64,000 nucleotides of DNA from CAUZFZ01 sp963579025. GTDB lineage: Bacteria > Planctomycetota > Planctomycetia > Planctomycetales > Planctomycetaceae. The notes under the pieces are model-generated. The model was not told the DNA's origin, did not search any database, and saw nothing but the letters and a program-made list of their open reading frames with translations. The translations under genes were made by a program, and so were the position numbers. Each line of letters begins with the position of its first letter. The stretch's first letter is position 1. This document shows, one piece after another, positions 17,136 through 26,364 of the stretch. The stretch spans positions 60,441-124,440 of the forward strand of contig CAUZFZ010000009.1 of assembly GCA_963579025.1 (NCBI GenBank). Direction: 5' to 3'.

Positions 17136-19922
17136 ATGTGTACCAGGCGGTGGTGTGACGGTCAGGCGGTTCGAGTGATGTTGCTGTGTGTTGTGATGCT
17201 GGCTGGCTGGCCGACTTCGGCGGCGTGTGCGAATTCCGGGGAAGCTCCGGCACTAACGGTGGCCGTGGTCGCGGATCGTGGATCGATTGATGCCGGGATT
17301 CCCGATCTGCTGACCCTCGAACTCGCACAGGTCGAGGGCGTTCAGACTGTCGAACGCAGCGACATCCGACGTCTGCTGCGCGAACAGATGCTGACCGCCG
17401 CGTTGGCGCCGGCAGGATCGTCGCGGCGTCTGGAACTCGGACAACTTCTGAAGGCCGACTGGCTCGTTCTCCTGCGTCTGATTCGATCCGGACGGGAACA
17501 GTTCCTGAGCTGCACCATCAGCGAGACCGTGGTGGGAGCACGCCTCCGCACTGAAATCCTGCCGGTAGGAAATCGTGATCCGGATCGTGTGGCCACAGAA
17601 TGTCGGGATATCTTCGAACAGACACGCGATCATTTTCGCAATGGCATTCACCGGCTCATCGGCGTGCTGCCCTTCGCTTCCAACAACCTCGTGCATGATT
17701 TTGATGCGCTGCAGTCGGCGTATCCGACGCTGCTGCAGTCGGCTCTGATGCGCGTGCCGGGCGTGGCTGTGCTGGAGATCGACGAAGCGCACAGCATTCG
17801 GCGTGAGCTGGATGTGACGGCAAAGGACCTGCGACGACGTCACCTGCCGCTGTTCGTGGTAGGCGAGTACAGCGTGGATCGTGACGACGGCACGGTGTCG
17901 CTGCTCGTGTCGCTGCAGGACGGCGAAGGCGAACGCAAACGTGTTGAACACGACGGGCTGAGTCGGGACGCAGCCGTCGAACTGCTCACCGGCAGCCTCG
18001 TGTCCGAACTGCTTGAAGTGGCCGACTCGGACAGTCTGCAGCCGCTCAGCCGCCGGGCTCAGTTCGATGTGCTCGCCGACCGTGCGTCGCGACTGAGCGG
18101 CATTGGCGAATACGCAATGGCGCTGCCCCTGCGTGAGGCGGCTCTTCTGGTCACGCCCGACAGTTTTTCGCAGCGAGTCCATACGCTGTACGACTTTACG
18201 ATGGTGTGGACGACCGGTCCCTACGCCAACTGGAAGCAGGACAACAAACCGCCAGAAGATGTCGACGCCGCGGTTGAAGAATGGGAAACCGTCGTTGAAT
18301 CCATGCACATCGCGTACGGGCACCTGGAGTACCTGATTGCCAACCGGATGATCAATCTGCGTGAGGCGGCGACGCTGCTGGCGCCCATGAATCTGCGCAT
18401 GTCGAAAGTCAGACAGGCAAAGCACCCCGTAACGGGACAGTACGGCTATGACGTCTGGAAAGAATACTTCTGGCGGATGATCGAGCGCTGCATTGAACTC
18501 GATCCCGAATTGCGTAACGGGCGTGTGCATCCGCTGATCTGGCGCATGCCGGGACATGGCAACTCAGAGCCGTCTGACGAGTGGTCGCACCAGGCACAAT
18601 TCGAACTGTTCTGGGCACACGCCGGCTGGCTGGCCCTGGCGCAACCGGCTGTCACTCCGCCGGAGGGCCTCGCCTGGCCCGCATGGCGGCTGGAGCGTTT
18701 ACGGCGTCTGATGCCCATCCTCGCACGGCAACCGCTGATGTCCGCCGCGATGATAAACAGGTTCGGCCATCTGGATCGCAGTCCGTTCCGCCCGACATCG
18801 TGGTTCTTCAGCAACATGCTGTCCGCTGAGGAACACACGCAGGCCTTTCGTGATGCCGCCCAGGGTTTTGTGGCTCAAGGCGGCAAGGCGGGACTGTACG
18901 GAGCATGGCTGCTGCTGGGTCTCGACCTGCAGGCTGGTGTGAAGGAAGAAGCCTTCGATGCGATGCGGCGCCGGGCGCAGGCGCTGGGAGACCAGACACT
19001 GCGACACATTGAGCCGGTGACGTACGACGAAGGCCGCGACGTCGACGAATTCCCCGAGCACCTTGCGATTGTGGTCCGTCGTCATGTGAATGACACAACG
19101 GCCGGCCGACCGGGTATTCCAAATGTTCCGGGCCGTCCGCCGCCGCTGTCCGGCAAACGGCATCGCGCGCCGATGAATCCGATTCCGCCGCGCGACCCGA
19201 ATCAGCGCGTCACATTTCATCGGCGCGACATCGCATCCATGTGGACCGGCATGCTCAAGTGCACGGATCAGCTCGACGTCTACTGGAATCCGCTGCAGGT
19301 CGAGATCATGACGGCCCCCGGACAGCTCCGCACGATCTATCGACGCACGCGCCCGGACAGCCAGATCGCGGATGTACTCTGGGACGGTGAGCAGTTCTGG
19401 ATCGTGACGGCCTCCGCCGGCATCCACATTCTCGCACCGGACGGTCAGCCGCTCGGCGTGCTTCTGCCAGACGCACGCGTCACACCAGGTGACGACGGAG
19501 TCGCAGTGGAAACCGGCAGTACGACCCGCATCCCGCCGTACAACGCCGGGCAGCAGCGACCTTTGATCCCCGGGCGTGAACTGGAATTGTTTCTCAGCCG
19601 CACGAATTTCGCGGGCACGCTCCGCGTCTATCCCGTTGAGCCGGGACGCTGTATCGCCTGGGGACGCTACGGCCCCAAAGGTCGTCTGTGGTTCGCCGAG
19701 ATCAGCTTCACGGCCGGACGCAGAGAACCGTTTCAGGTCCGTGTTTTTCACACAGCCACACGACTCGCACCGCGTCGCCCCACACCGGAAGAAGACAGAG
19801 ACATTCATCTGATCTTCCAGCCGGCCTGGCATCGGGAAATGACGCTCGACGGACGTCGCCTTCTATTAATCGGCCGTCTCGATCCCCCGGGCCAGGGGAC
19901 TGTCGATTTAATCGTGGGATAG
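17136..19922 (+). CDS. CsgG-like / beta-propeller secreted protein, 5' part of a gene split by a repeat element
   Basis: 928 codons to a TAG that lies inside an inserted palindromic element. Start ATG 17136 has GGAGG at 17125-17129. A signal peptide (VRVMLLCVVMLAGWPTSAA) is followed by a domain of about 300 residues (LTVAVVADRG..., ERSDIRRLLREQ, LLKADWLVLLR, IGVLPFASNN) resembling the CsgG/curli-transport-like periplasmic domain, then a helical tetratricopeptide-like region (about 300-620) and a propeller-like region (SQIADVLWDGEQFWIVTA). Removing 19896-20035 plus one CAG fuses it in frame to the next open frame as ...DPPGQRGRFPLAID..., so the ancestral protein had about 1277 residues ending in leucine-rich repeats. 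Whether the truncated product works is unknown. Confidence 0.8.
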   Translation: MCTRRWCDGQAVRVMLLCVVMLAGWPTSAACANSGEAPALTVAVVADRGSIDAGIPDLLTLELAQVEGVQTVERSDIRRLLREQMLTAALAPAGSSRRLELGQLLKADWLVLLRLIRSGREQFLSCTISETVVGARLRTEILPVGNRDPDRVATECRDIFEQTRDHFRNGIHRLIGVLPFASNNLVHDFDALQSAYPTLLQSALMRVPGVAVLEIDEAHSIRRELDVTAKDLRRRHLPLFVVGEYSVDRDDGTVSLLVSLQDGEGERKRVEHDGLSRDAAVELLTGSLVSELLEVADSDSLQPLSRRAQFDVLADRASRLSGIGEYAMALPLREAALLVTPDSFSQRVHTLYDFTMVWTTGPYANWKQDNKPPEDVDAAVEEWETVVESMHIAYGHLEYLIANRMINLREAATLLAPMNLRMSKVRQAKHPVTGQYGYDVWKEYFWRMIERCIELDPELRNGRVHPLIWRMPGHGNSEPSDEWSHQAQFELFWAHAGWLALAQPAVTPPEGLAWPAWRLERLRRLMPILARQPLMSAAMINRFGHLDRSPFRPTSWFFSNMLSAEEHTQAFRDAAQGFVAQGGKAGLYGAWLLLGLDLQAGVKEEAFDAMRRRAQALGDQTLRHIEPVTYDEGRDVDEFPEHLAIVVRRHVNDTTAGRPGIPNVPGRPPPLSGKRHRAPMNPIPPRDPNQRVTFHRRDIASMWTGMLKCTDQLDVYWNPLQVEIMTAPGQLRTIYRRTRPDSQIADVLWDGEQFWIVTASAGIHILAPDGQPLGVLLPDARVTPGDDGVAVETGSTTRIPPYNAGQQRPLIPGRELELFLSRTNFAGTLRVYPVEPGRCIAWGRYGPKGRLWFAEISFTAGRREPFQVRVFHTATRLAPRRPTPEEDRDIHLIFQPAWHREMTLDGRRLLLIGRLDPPGQGTVDLIVG

Positions 19923-20035
19923 GCTTCCAGCCTGTCATTTTCGTAAATGAGGCAGTCAGGGGGATTCAACTTAGGGAAACCTGACAGGCTGGAAGCCTAT
20001 TCCACGACCTCGTAGCGATTAAATCGACAGTCCCC
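19896..20035. repeat. 140-bp palindromic (MITE/REP-like) element inside a gene
   Basis: Outer arms GGGACTGTCGATTTAATCG (19896-19914) and CGATTAAATCGACAGTCCC (20016-20034) are perfect complements. Inner arms 19914-19937 and 19982-20005 match at 23 of 24 positions (core AGGCTTCCAGCCTGTCA). A 10-base stretch (20006-20015) interrupts the right side. The element is flanked by CAG on both sides (19893-19895 and 20036-20038), consistent with a 3-bp target duplication. It has no coding capacity. It interrupts the CsgG-like/LRR gene. Confidence 0.85.
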
Positions 20036-20140
20036 CAGCGCGGCCGGTTTCCACTCGCCATTGATATCAAGACACTGGAGGTTCGCCAGGTCCCGCTGCA
20101 GCTACGCGAGCGTCCCGGTTATTTCGCCGGAGAAGACGTT

Positions 20141-21109
20141 TTGTCTGCATCGTCCTGGGGACTGGAACGCTATTTCCGGAATCCGGCCGGCCGAAGCTGG
20201 TCCAATGCCCGAGTCGTCGTCAATCCGCCTGGGACCCGGATGAATAACACGTTTGTGACCTGGCAGAATCATGTGTACTGCACCGGCGCCCGCTGGTTAC
20301 GAATCGACCCTGAAACACTCGATCCGCAGATACTCACACCGGTCAATATCCCGCGGAGCGAGCGGTTCCGCCACACAGGTATCTCCGCTCACTACGGTTT
20401 CATTGCCTGGAATCCGGGTGACGTGCTGTATCAGGTCTCAATTGATGCTGAGCAGCCAGCGGAAAAAAACATGAATGCGGAATTCGGATTCATTCCGGCC
20501 GAGTACCGCGAACGACACGCACACGCTGTGAAAGCCATTCGGGAATTCGGCGGCAGTGTTGATTCCGACTGGACGCGTAACCGAGGCAGCTTACAGGTGC
20601 GTCTGGAAGGTCCGATGTGGAAAACCTTTGTGTATATACCCCAGACGTGGCGTGGTGGTGACGATGGACTGGCCGTTGTCAAAGACCTGTTTAATGTGAT
20701 GGACCTGTATATTGTCGAAGCGCCTGTCACTGACAAATCCCTGGAACACATAGGCAGGGTGCGCACACTTCAGCGTCTGTATCTGGTGGATTCAACAGTG
20801 ACAGACGCCGGACTGAAACACCTGTGGGATCTGCGCAAACTGCTTTATCTGCGATTGGACGGCCCGGCCGGCAGCAAACACTTCACCGACGCCGGGCTGA
20901 AGCATGTGTCTGTCCTGCCCATCAGAGCCTTGTCGCTTTACGGGTCAGGCTTCACAGACGACGCCATCAAAGAACTGCAGAATTTTCGCGAGCTGTTGGT
21001 GGTCCACAATCTGGAAACAGCAATCAGCCCGGCCGCACAGAAGTCGCTCCGCATCAACAGACGGCCCGTGCGATTCACTAAGGGAATTTCGACATCCAAT
21101 ACGTGGTGA
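20141..21109 (+). CDS. LRR-containing 3' fragment of the split CsgG-like gene
   Basis: The reading frame is open from within the repeat element and coding in character from 20036 (QRGRFPLAIDIKTLEVRQVP). If translated on its own, the best start is TTG 20141 with GGAGAAG just upstream; the first ATG is 20240. The first part (ARVVVNPPGTRMNNTFVTWQ, WLRIDPETLDPQIL) continues the beta-propeller of the upstream piece. The last third holds leucine-rich repeats of the VTDAGLKHLWDLRKLLYLRL type (about residues 185-300), common in planctomycetes. No signal peptide of its own, which supports its being the detached C-terminus of the protein encoded at 17136 rather than an independent secreted protein. Confidence 0.65.
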   Translation: MSASSWGLERYFRNPAGRSWSNARVVVNPPGTRMNNTFVTWQNHVYCTGARWLRIDPETLDPQILTPVNIPRSERFRHTGISAHYGFIAWNPGDVLYQVSIDAEQPAEKNMNAEFGFIPAEYRERHAHAVKAIREFGGSVDSDWTRNRGSLQVRLEGPMWKTFVYIPQTWRGGDDGLAVVKDLFNVMDLYIVEAPVTDKSLEHIGRVRTLQRLYLVDSTVTDAGLKHLWDLRKLLYLRLDGPAGSKHFTDAGLKHVSVLPIRALSLYGSGFTDDAIKELQNFRELLVVHNLETAISPAAQKSLRINRRPVRFTKGISTSNTW

Positions 21110-21199
21110 ATTCGGATATGTGCCATGTGCGGGCTTCACTTCGTGATCGAATGCGTCTGACGACACATCAATGACGACAGCCCCCTGGTATTCGTACGC

Positions 21200-21312
21200 G
21201 GGTGGCCCTGGTTGCTTGCAACCTGGGCGGCGCAGCAGCAAGAGACCTTCGTACCCGTTCTCGATCCCTCTTCTCGCTTCGCGACACAGGTTGCAAGCAA
21301 CCTGTGCCACCC
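21200..21312. repeat. 113-bp palindromic element
   Basis: Terminal arms 21200-21225 and 21287-21312 are inverted repeats matching at 24 of 26 positions; the shared core is GGTTGCTTGCAACCTG and its complement. It is noncoding and lies in the 493-bp gap between the LRR fragment and the HEAT-repeat gene, next to another palindromic element. The arms are themselves partly self-complementary (GGTTGC/GCAACC). Confidence 0.8.
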
Positions 21313-21380
21313 AGGGGAACTCCGCGGCCCGTGCGAGGTTCTGGTACATTACGAACGCGTTTTTTCGCAGGTGGTAGTCG

Positions 21381-21523
21381 AATGGTACCTGGTTTAGATT
21401 TTCGTGAGCCGACGGCGATTGCCCTTGTTTCAGGGCTTGCCGCGGGTTGTACCGGGGTTTTGACCCAACGCCCGACGCCAGCGCGTTCGGCTCACGGTCG
21501 TTTGGTCTAAACCAGGTGCCATT
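21381..21523. repeat. 143-bp palindromic element, family C copy 1
   Basis: Terminal arms AATGGTACCTGGTTTAGA (21381-21398) and TCTAAACCAGGTGCCATT (21506-21523) match at 17 of 18. An inner stem CGTGAGCCG (21403-21411) / CGGCTCACG (21488-21496) is perfect. It shares the end GGTGCCATTGGGC and the inner GAGCCG/CGGCTC arrangement with the element at 33538-33654, so the two are one family. An open frame running through it into the HEAT-repeat gene is accidental; the gene starts at 21603. Confidence 0.8.
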
Positions 21524-21602
21524 GGGCAGAAGCGCGTATTGGCCTGTGTCCTCAGGGACTCCAGAACTGTGTAAGCCCAGCACTCGTGAGCGAGACCAGC
21601 CA

Positions 21603-23399
21603 ATGTCGTACGTTCTGTCCCTGTCGGCCAGCTTGTCCCTGTGGGTCGCACTCGTCGCGACATCGTTCGCAGACGAGCAGCTCACCTGGCCACCACCGCA
21701 GGGGGATACTCCGCGGCTGCTTTACACGGACCCATATCTACCCATCAAAGCGAGACCCGCGCAGGTTGAGCCCGAGTATCTCACACTCTGGCTGGAAGCG
21801 CTCGCAAGTTCGGAAACAGACTTCCAGCGAGAGGCCGCACTGGCCATCGCTCGGGCGCATCGTGAGGGTCTGCTGGATTGCTCGTCCGCCGAGGAAGCGT
21901 TGCTTCGAACGCTGGTTCGACAGAAAGATGCTGGCACACTGGTGCAGACAGACACGGCCCGGGCGTTGATCGCCATTGGCGCGCGTGAGTCCGCGCCGGA
22001 GTTACAGGCTCGGCTGAATCTGGGAGTGCAGTACGCGCGCGTGGTCGAGCCGGCCCTGGCGGAGTGGGGCGAGGGCATGCGCGACATCTGGCTGCAACGG
22101 ATTCGCTCACAAGCTGAAATGCGGCGTTATGAACTGCTGCTCGCCATACGATGTCTGGGTCAGACACGGGAGACACAGGCGCAGGACGCCCTGGCAGGCA
22201 TGCTCGGTAAATCCGGTGATGTCGTGCTGGAACTGGAAGCGGCCCGGTCTCTGGGCATGATTCAGCGGACGGGCCTTGAGCCGGTCGTCACGTCGTTGCT
22301 GGCGGAAAGTGACGGGCGATTGCAGCAGCATATGATTGCCGTCCGATTGCTGCGGTTTCACACCGGACAAGCGGCGATCGACCTGCTCCTGCAACTGGCG
22401 ATCGACAAGGAACCGGGCGTTGCAGCAACGGCCATCGAGCGCCTTGTCGAACTGGATCCGCAACTCGTCGTCCCCATTGCCAGGCAGTCTTTGCGGCGAC
22501 GCGATGCGAGACTGCGGGAACTGATTGTGTCTGCGCTCGCGCATGTACGAACGCCCGCCACTGTGAGTTTGCTGGAACCGATACTTGGCGATGCACATCC
22601 GAGGGTGCGCCGACTGGCCCGCACGACTCTACTGGACTTTTCGAAGGACGCTGCCCTGATCGAGGATGTCCTGGGTGCGGGAGAGTCACAACTCGAAAGC
22701 GACGACTGGAAGGCGCTGGAGCAGAGTTCGGTGCTGCTGGGTCAACTGCAACACAAGCCAGTCGCGCGCCGCCTGCTGCAACTTGTGAAGCAGCATGCGC
22801 GACCGGAAGTTTGTACGGCCGCCGCGTGGGCATTGCGGATGGTGGAAGTCCCCGAACTTCTGCCGGATATCTTCCAGTTCGTGAAGCATGACTACACACG
22901 TATCATGGATCAGAAGGGCAGCAGTCTGTCGTCCGGCGCGGGTCTGGTACATCTGCTTGAGACGCTGGGTCAGATGGAATATCAGCCGGCGGAAGCGCAC
23001 CTGCGACTCTGGATACCCAGCGGGATGCGAGACCCCAAACCTGGTGACGCTCGTTCCGCCGCCGTCTGGTCGCTCGGCAAGCTACATGCAGACCAGGAAG
23101 ACCCGGCTCTGACCGCGACTCTGATGCAGCGCATCAATGATCCTTTTGAGGACGGAGAAGTAGTGCGCGCCGCGATCATCGCGCTCGGCTGGATGAAGTC
23201 CGAATCCGCAGTCCGCCGGTTGCGACCCATGGTGCTGGCCCCCGTGCGTGACGGATTCAGTCTGACCATCGCCTGGGCGGACAATCGGGCAACGGGGCGA
23301 CCCATGCCACCGATGGACATTCAGCCCAAAAACCCGGGCGATTGGTTTCTGGTTCCGATCGGATCACGGATCAAGAGCGGCGAACCAACCGACGACTGA
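21603..23399 (+). CDS. Secreted HEAT-repeat protein
   Basis: 598 aa from ATG 21603 (MSYVLSLSASLSLWVALVAT), which gives a clean signal peptide; the longer frame begins inside a repeat element. From about residue 80 to 560 it is an alpha-solenoid of HEAT-type repeats, recognisable by ALARAHREGLLD-like and DVVLELEAARSLGMI, VAATAIERLVELDP, ARLRELIVSALAHVRTPATV and HPRVRRLARTTLLDF units, each with the ALxxL...D pattern. Such solenoids usually bind proteins; there is no catalytic domain. The C-terminus (MPPMDIQPKNPGDWFLVPIG) is non-repetitive. It converges on the EEP protein with a 23-bp gap and no evident terminator. Confidence 0.85.
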   Translation: MSYVLSLSASLSLWVALVATSFADEQLTWPPPQGDTPRLLYTDPYLPIKARPAQVEPEYLTLWLEALASSETDFQREAALAIARAHREGLLDCSSAEEALLRTLVRQKDAGTLVQTDTARALIAIGARESAPELQARLNLGVQYARVVEPALAEWGEGMRDIWLQRIRSQAEMRRYELLLAIRCLGQTRETQAQDALAGMLGKSGDVVLELEAARSLGMIQRTGLEPVVTSLLAESDGRLQQHMIAVRLLRFHTGQAAIDLLLQLAIDKEPGVAATAIERLVELDPQLVVPIARQSLRRRDARLRELIVSALAHVRTPATVSLLEPILGDAHPRVRRLARTTLLDFSKDAALIEDVLGAGESQLESDDWKALEQSSVLLGQLQHKPVARRLLQLVKQHARPEVCTAAAWALRMVEVPELLPDIFQFVKHDYTRIMDQKGSSLSSGAGLVHLLETLGQMEYQPAEAHLRLWIPSGMRDPKPGDARSAAVWSLGKLHADQEDPALTATLMQRINDPFEDGEVVRAAIIALGWMKSESAVRRLRPMVLAPVRDGFSLTIAWADNRATGRPMPPMDIQPKNPGDWFLVPIGSRIKSGEPTDD

Positions 23400-23422
23400 C
23401 TGATCCGGAACGCAGACCCCGG

Positions 23423-24469
23423 TCACGCCGGGTCGTAGACAAACGTCGCGGATACGGCGGCGTGATCCGAAGTACCCGTGTCGTCGTCGTCGAGATAATC
23501 GTTGAGAAGCCGCATCTCCTTGAAACTCCATTTGCGGTTCGTCGAGTAATCGTAGAACTGCTCGGAAACCAGGATGTGATCGAGCGACTCTTTGCGTCCG
23601 GCATAAATGTGGGTGTAGTAGACGTCACGCAGGCTGCGATATTCCTGCAGCGTTGCGGCGGCATAGAACCCGGCGTCGCTCGATCGTCCACCTCGACTGG
23701 TATAGAACGGACGGTAGGTCGGGTCGCCGGACACAATGGATGTCGTCACGCTCAACTGCGAATCATTCAGATCCCCCATGATGACGACGGGCGTTTTCGA
23801 CCCTTTGGTTTCGTTTGTCAGCAGCACGCGTAATGCAGCCGCTTCGGCGGCTCGTCGAATCGTCGACAGCGCCGACCCGATTGCCGTCGAATGCTTGCGG
23901 ATTGAGGCCTGACGAGAATCGACCTTATCCAGGCGGATCGGCAACTTCGACTTCAGATGCGCCACGTAGACGACGATGTTCGGCGGTCTTTTTCTGGCGT
24001 GCTTCGGCTTGATGACGGCTCGCAGCAATCCCCGCGAGAAATTGTCGACCTCGACGGAAATTGCGTAGTCCGGTTCAGAGCTATTCGATCCCGGCTCACG
24101 TTTCCGCAGGACCAGTTCGCTGGGAAACTTCTCGATCCAGTCTGTCTGTGGCACACCGTCTTTCTCGACGATCGCGTGAGGCGCCCGGACGGCCAGTGCC
24201 GTTCCAATCTTTCCCGGAAAGCGTTTCGCAACCAGCGTATAGTCCAACAACAGATTGGCCGCCTGAAACGCTTCTTTGAGAGCGTCAGGGTGCCACAATT
24301 CCTGAAACCCGATGACGTCAGCATCCAGCTCTTTCAGAATTCTGGCCGTCCATGCGATCTTGGCGTCGTACTCGGCCTGCGTGTACTTCTTGCCGCGATA
24401 CATCGATTGGCCGGGCAACTGCAGGTTGTACAGATTGAACGTCGCGAACTTCAGTTCCTTACCCGCCAT
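23423..24469 (-). CDS. Endonuclease/exonuclease/phosphatase family protein
   Basis: 348 aa, no signal peptide. It has the DNase I-like fold motifs in order: KFATFNLYNLQLPG at the N-terminus (Asn ligand), DVIGFQELWHPDAL (catalytic Glu), VVYVAHLKSK (His), VIMGDLNDSQ (Asp/Asn pair) and TSDHAAVSATF (terminal SDH). It hydrolyses phosphodiester or phosphoester bonds with Mg2+; the substrate (DNA, lipid or nucleotide) cannot be told from sequence. It stands alone, transcribed away from the sialidase-like gene's end. Confidence 0.9.
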   Translation of the reverse strand: MAGKELKFATFNLYNLQLPGQSMYRGKKYTQAEYDAKIAWTARILKELDADVIGFQELWHPDALKEAFQAANLLLDYTLVAKRFPGKIGTALAVRAPHAIVEKDGVPQTDWIEKFPSELVLRKREPGSNSSEPDYAISVEVDNFSRGLLRAVIKPKHARKRPPNIVVYVAHLKSKLPIRLDKVDSRQASIRKHSTAIGSALSTIRRAAEAAALRVLLTNETKGSKTPVVIMGDLNDSQLSVTTSIVSGDPTYRPFYTSRGGRSSDAGFYAAATLQEYRSLRDVYYTHIYAGRKESLDHILVSEQFYDYSTNRKWSFKEMRLLNDYLDDDDTGTSDHAAVSATFVYDPA

Positions 24470-24638
24470 GTCCAGTCCCCCGTCTATTAATGAGTCTGTT
24501 CAGAGTAATAGGAGATCCTGAACAGTAGCGTACGTATGAGACTGCGGAATTACGACGCATCTGGAAATCCTGCGCCACCAATGGCTGCCCAGTCGGCCGT
24601 GCAACCCCGCGCTGGTCCTCATTGCACTTACAGGACCC

Positions 24639-25688
24639 TTACCGACTCAGACGCTTCAGGTTGACTTTCAGAAAGTGAACTCCGTCGCGGTTCATGAAGA
24701 CTGTGCCGACGTGTTCGTCGTCGAGCTGGATGGTTCGCGCGGAATAATACCGGGCGGAGATGCTCGTTTCCGGCAGCAGGATCACAGTGCGGGCGCCGTC
24801 CCAGTTCTGACCATCGTCGCTCGACAGGTTGTATCTCAGCCCCTTGTTGTCGTTGCCCACACCCCAGGTCACCAGTACGCGACCGTCGATGAGCGTCGTC
24901 AGGTACCGGCCTTCGGCGTTATCCCGTTTGTCGGGAACGGCTGGAAAGCCGTCGATCGAAGACCAGCTGAGACTGTTGTCACTGGAGTGCAGCAGAACCA
25001 GCCCCATCGCCACCAATGACCCCGTGGCCGTCCGGGAAATCTGCTGGAACTCATGCTGCTTGCCGTCGGGACCGACCAGGGGAAACACGGACAGCTCACC
25101 AGTCGCCGAATCGAACAGCCGAGGTGGACCGACACGCAACGGCAACAGCCAGCGACCATCACTCCAGGGAAGGACATTGTGTCGAACGGCACCCAGGTGC
25201 TTTCCATCAACTGGCCCGATCAGCTTCTGATCGGTCCACGTACGGCCCTGATCCGAACTGATGCTGTAGAGCAGTGCCCGTTCGTAGTAACCGTCGTTGG
25301 CCTTGTCATCCGCGATGTAGTTCCAGGTAACCAGCACTCGATCGTCGGGAAGTGTGTCCGCAGTACCGGGGTAGACTTCGAACTTCTGGACCTTGCGGAT
25401 GACGTCGGGTCGTTTTGCCGAGGTGGCGATGGGCTCGGACTTCGACCATGTCTGGCCAGCATCCGTTGACCGGGAGCACATCAACACGTTGGCTCCTTTG
25501 TAGACGACGACCAGCGTCCCATCCTGCGTGCGACAGATCGAGGGATGAATGTGCCCGCCGATGCGGGCAGCGAAAATCGAAACGGGCTGGTCTTCGGCAC
25601 TGCCGCGGACACCGGCCATCAGCATGACCGCAAGACACGAACCTACGACAGAGGCCATTCGGGCGGTTGGGTATTCGCGACCTGACAT
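24639..25688 (-). CDS. Secreted sialidase-like (BNR/Asp-box) protein
   Basis: 349 aa from ATG 25688, which has a GGAG upstream on the minus strand; a longer frame to 25799 would overlap the methyltransferase gene. Signal peptide MASVVGSCLAVMLMAGVRGS. The mature protein is a six-bladed propeller with Asp boxes SRSTDAGQTWS, SISSDQGRTWT, LHSSDNSLSWS and LSSDDGQNWD. Early residues GGHIHPSICRTQDGTLVVVY fit the start of exo-alpha-sialidase-like proteins in planctomycetes, many of which have unproven substrates. I cannot assign the full Arg triad with certainty, so the activity may be glycan binding or another glycosidase. Confidence 0.85.
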   Translation of the reverse strand: MSGREYPTARMASVVGSCLAVMLMAGVRGSAEDQPVSIFAARIGGHIHPSICRTQDGTLVVVYKGANVLMCSRSTDAGQTWSKSEPIATSAKRPDVIRKVQKFEVYPGTADTLPDDRVLVTWNYIADDKANDGYYERALLYSISSDQGRTWTDQKLIGPVDGKHLGAVRHNVLPWSDGRWLLPLRVGPPRLFDSATGELSVFPLVGPDGKQHEFQQISRTATGSLVAMGLVLLHSSDNSLSWSSIDGFPAVPDKRDNAEGRYLTTLIDGRVLVTWGVGNDNKGLRYNLSSDDGQNWDGARTVILLPETSISARYYSARTIQLDDEHVGTVFMNRDGVHFLKVNLKRLSR

Positions 25689-25743
25689 TGCGGCTCCGAT
25701 CTTGCGGGAACGTGTTTTGAGCTGAGGGTGCTTGCGTTCGAGA

Positions 25744-26337
25744 TCATCGCCGCCGAGCGAGGAATCGTTCAACAGTTCGGTCGCCGAGCACGTCTTCACG
25801 GTGAATCACCACATCGAAGTCGGGAAACAGTGTCGGCAATTCTCCAGCGGCCAGCGTAAACACTGGGTTTCTGATGTGAGTATCTGCACGCTTCAACTGA
25901 GCACGGGAGAATGTCTCATAGATCAACCACCCGCCAGCTCGAAGCGCCGTACTGGCAACGCGCGGCACATGCACGCGATCAAGAAACCGGAACACGATTG
26001 CAAGGTCGCAGAGGTCTTCGGAAGGCTCCCAGATATCGAGATCGGCTTCGATCCAGTTCACCTCGGATTTCCCGGTTTCCGCCGACTGCCGGGCAAGTTG
26101 TAGACCGGCATTCGAAATGTCGATGCCGTCCACCTGCCAACCGCGCTGGGCCAGCCAGATTGCGTTGTGTCCCAGACCGCACGCGATGTCGAGTGCCCGT
26201 CGACCCGTCTGCACAACGCTGGCCGATTGTTCGATCAGCTCAATCGCTTCAATCAGCCAGGCGTCGGCTTCAATGTACGAAGGCGGCTGACGATGCGAGT
26301 ACTTCTCGTTCCACCGTTCGCGATCGGACGTCGACAT
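25744..26337 (-). CDS. Class I SAM-dependent methyltransferase
   Basis: 197 aa. Motif I is RALDIACGLGHNAIWLAQRG, followed by VDGIDISNAGLQLAR (acidic ribose-binding position) and VNWIEADLDIW. The N-terminus (RERWNEKYSHRQPPSYIEAD) is like the TehB/tellurite-resistance and thiopurine-methyltransferase-like group, which methylate small molecules. The substrate is unknown. It ends 55 bp before the chosen start of the sialidase-like gene on the same strand and may be co-transcribed with it. Confidence 0.88.
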   Translation of the reverse strand: MSTSDRERWNEKYSHRQPPSYIEADAWLIEAIELIEQSASVVQTGRRALDIACGLGHNAIWLAQRGWQVDGIDISNAGLQLARQSAETGKSEVNWIEADLDIWEPSEDLCDLAIVFRFLDRVHVPRVASTALRAGGWLIYETFSRAQLKRADTHIRNPVFTLAAGELPTLFPDFDVVIHREDVLGDRTVERFLARRR

Positions 26338-26364
26338 CCTGTTGTGTCAGTCGTGTTTTGAGAG

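Noticed and set aside
21447..21602. N-terminal extension of the HEAT-repeat protein
   Set aside because: It lies in a palindromic repeat and the signal peptide begins at 21603.
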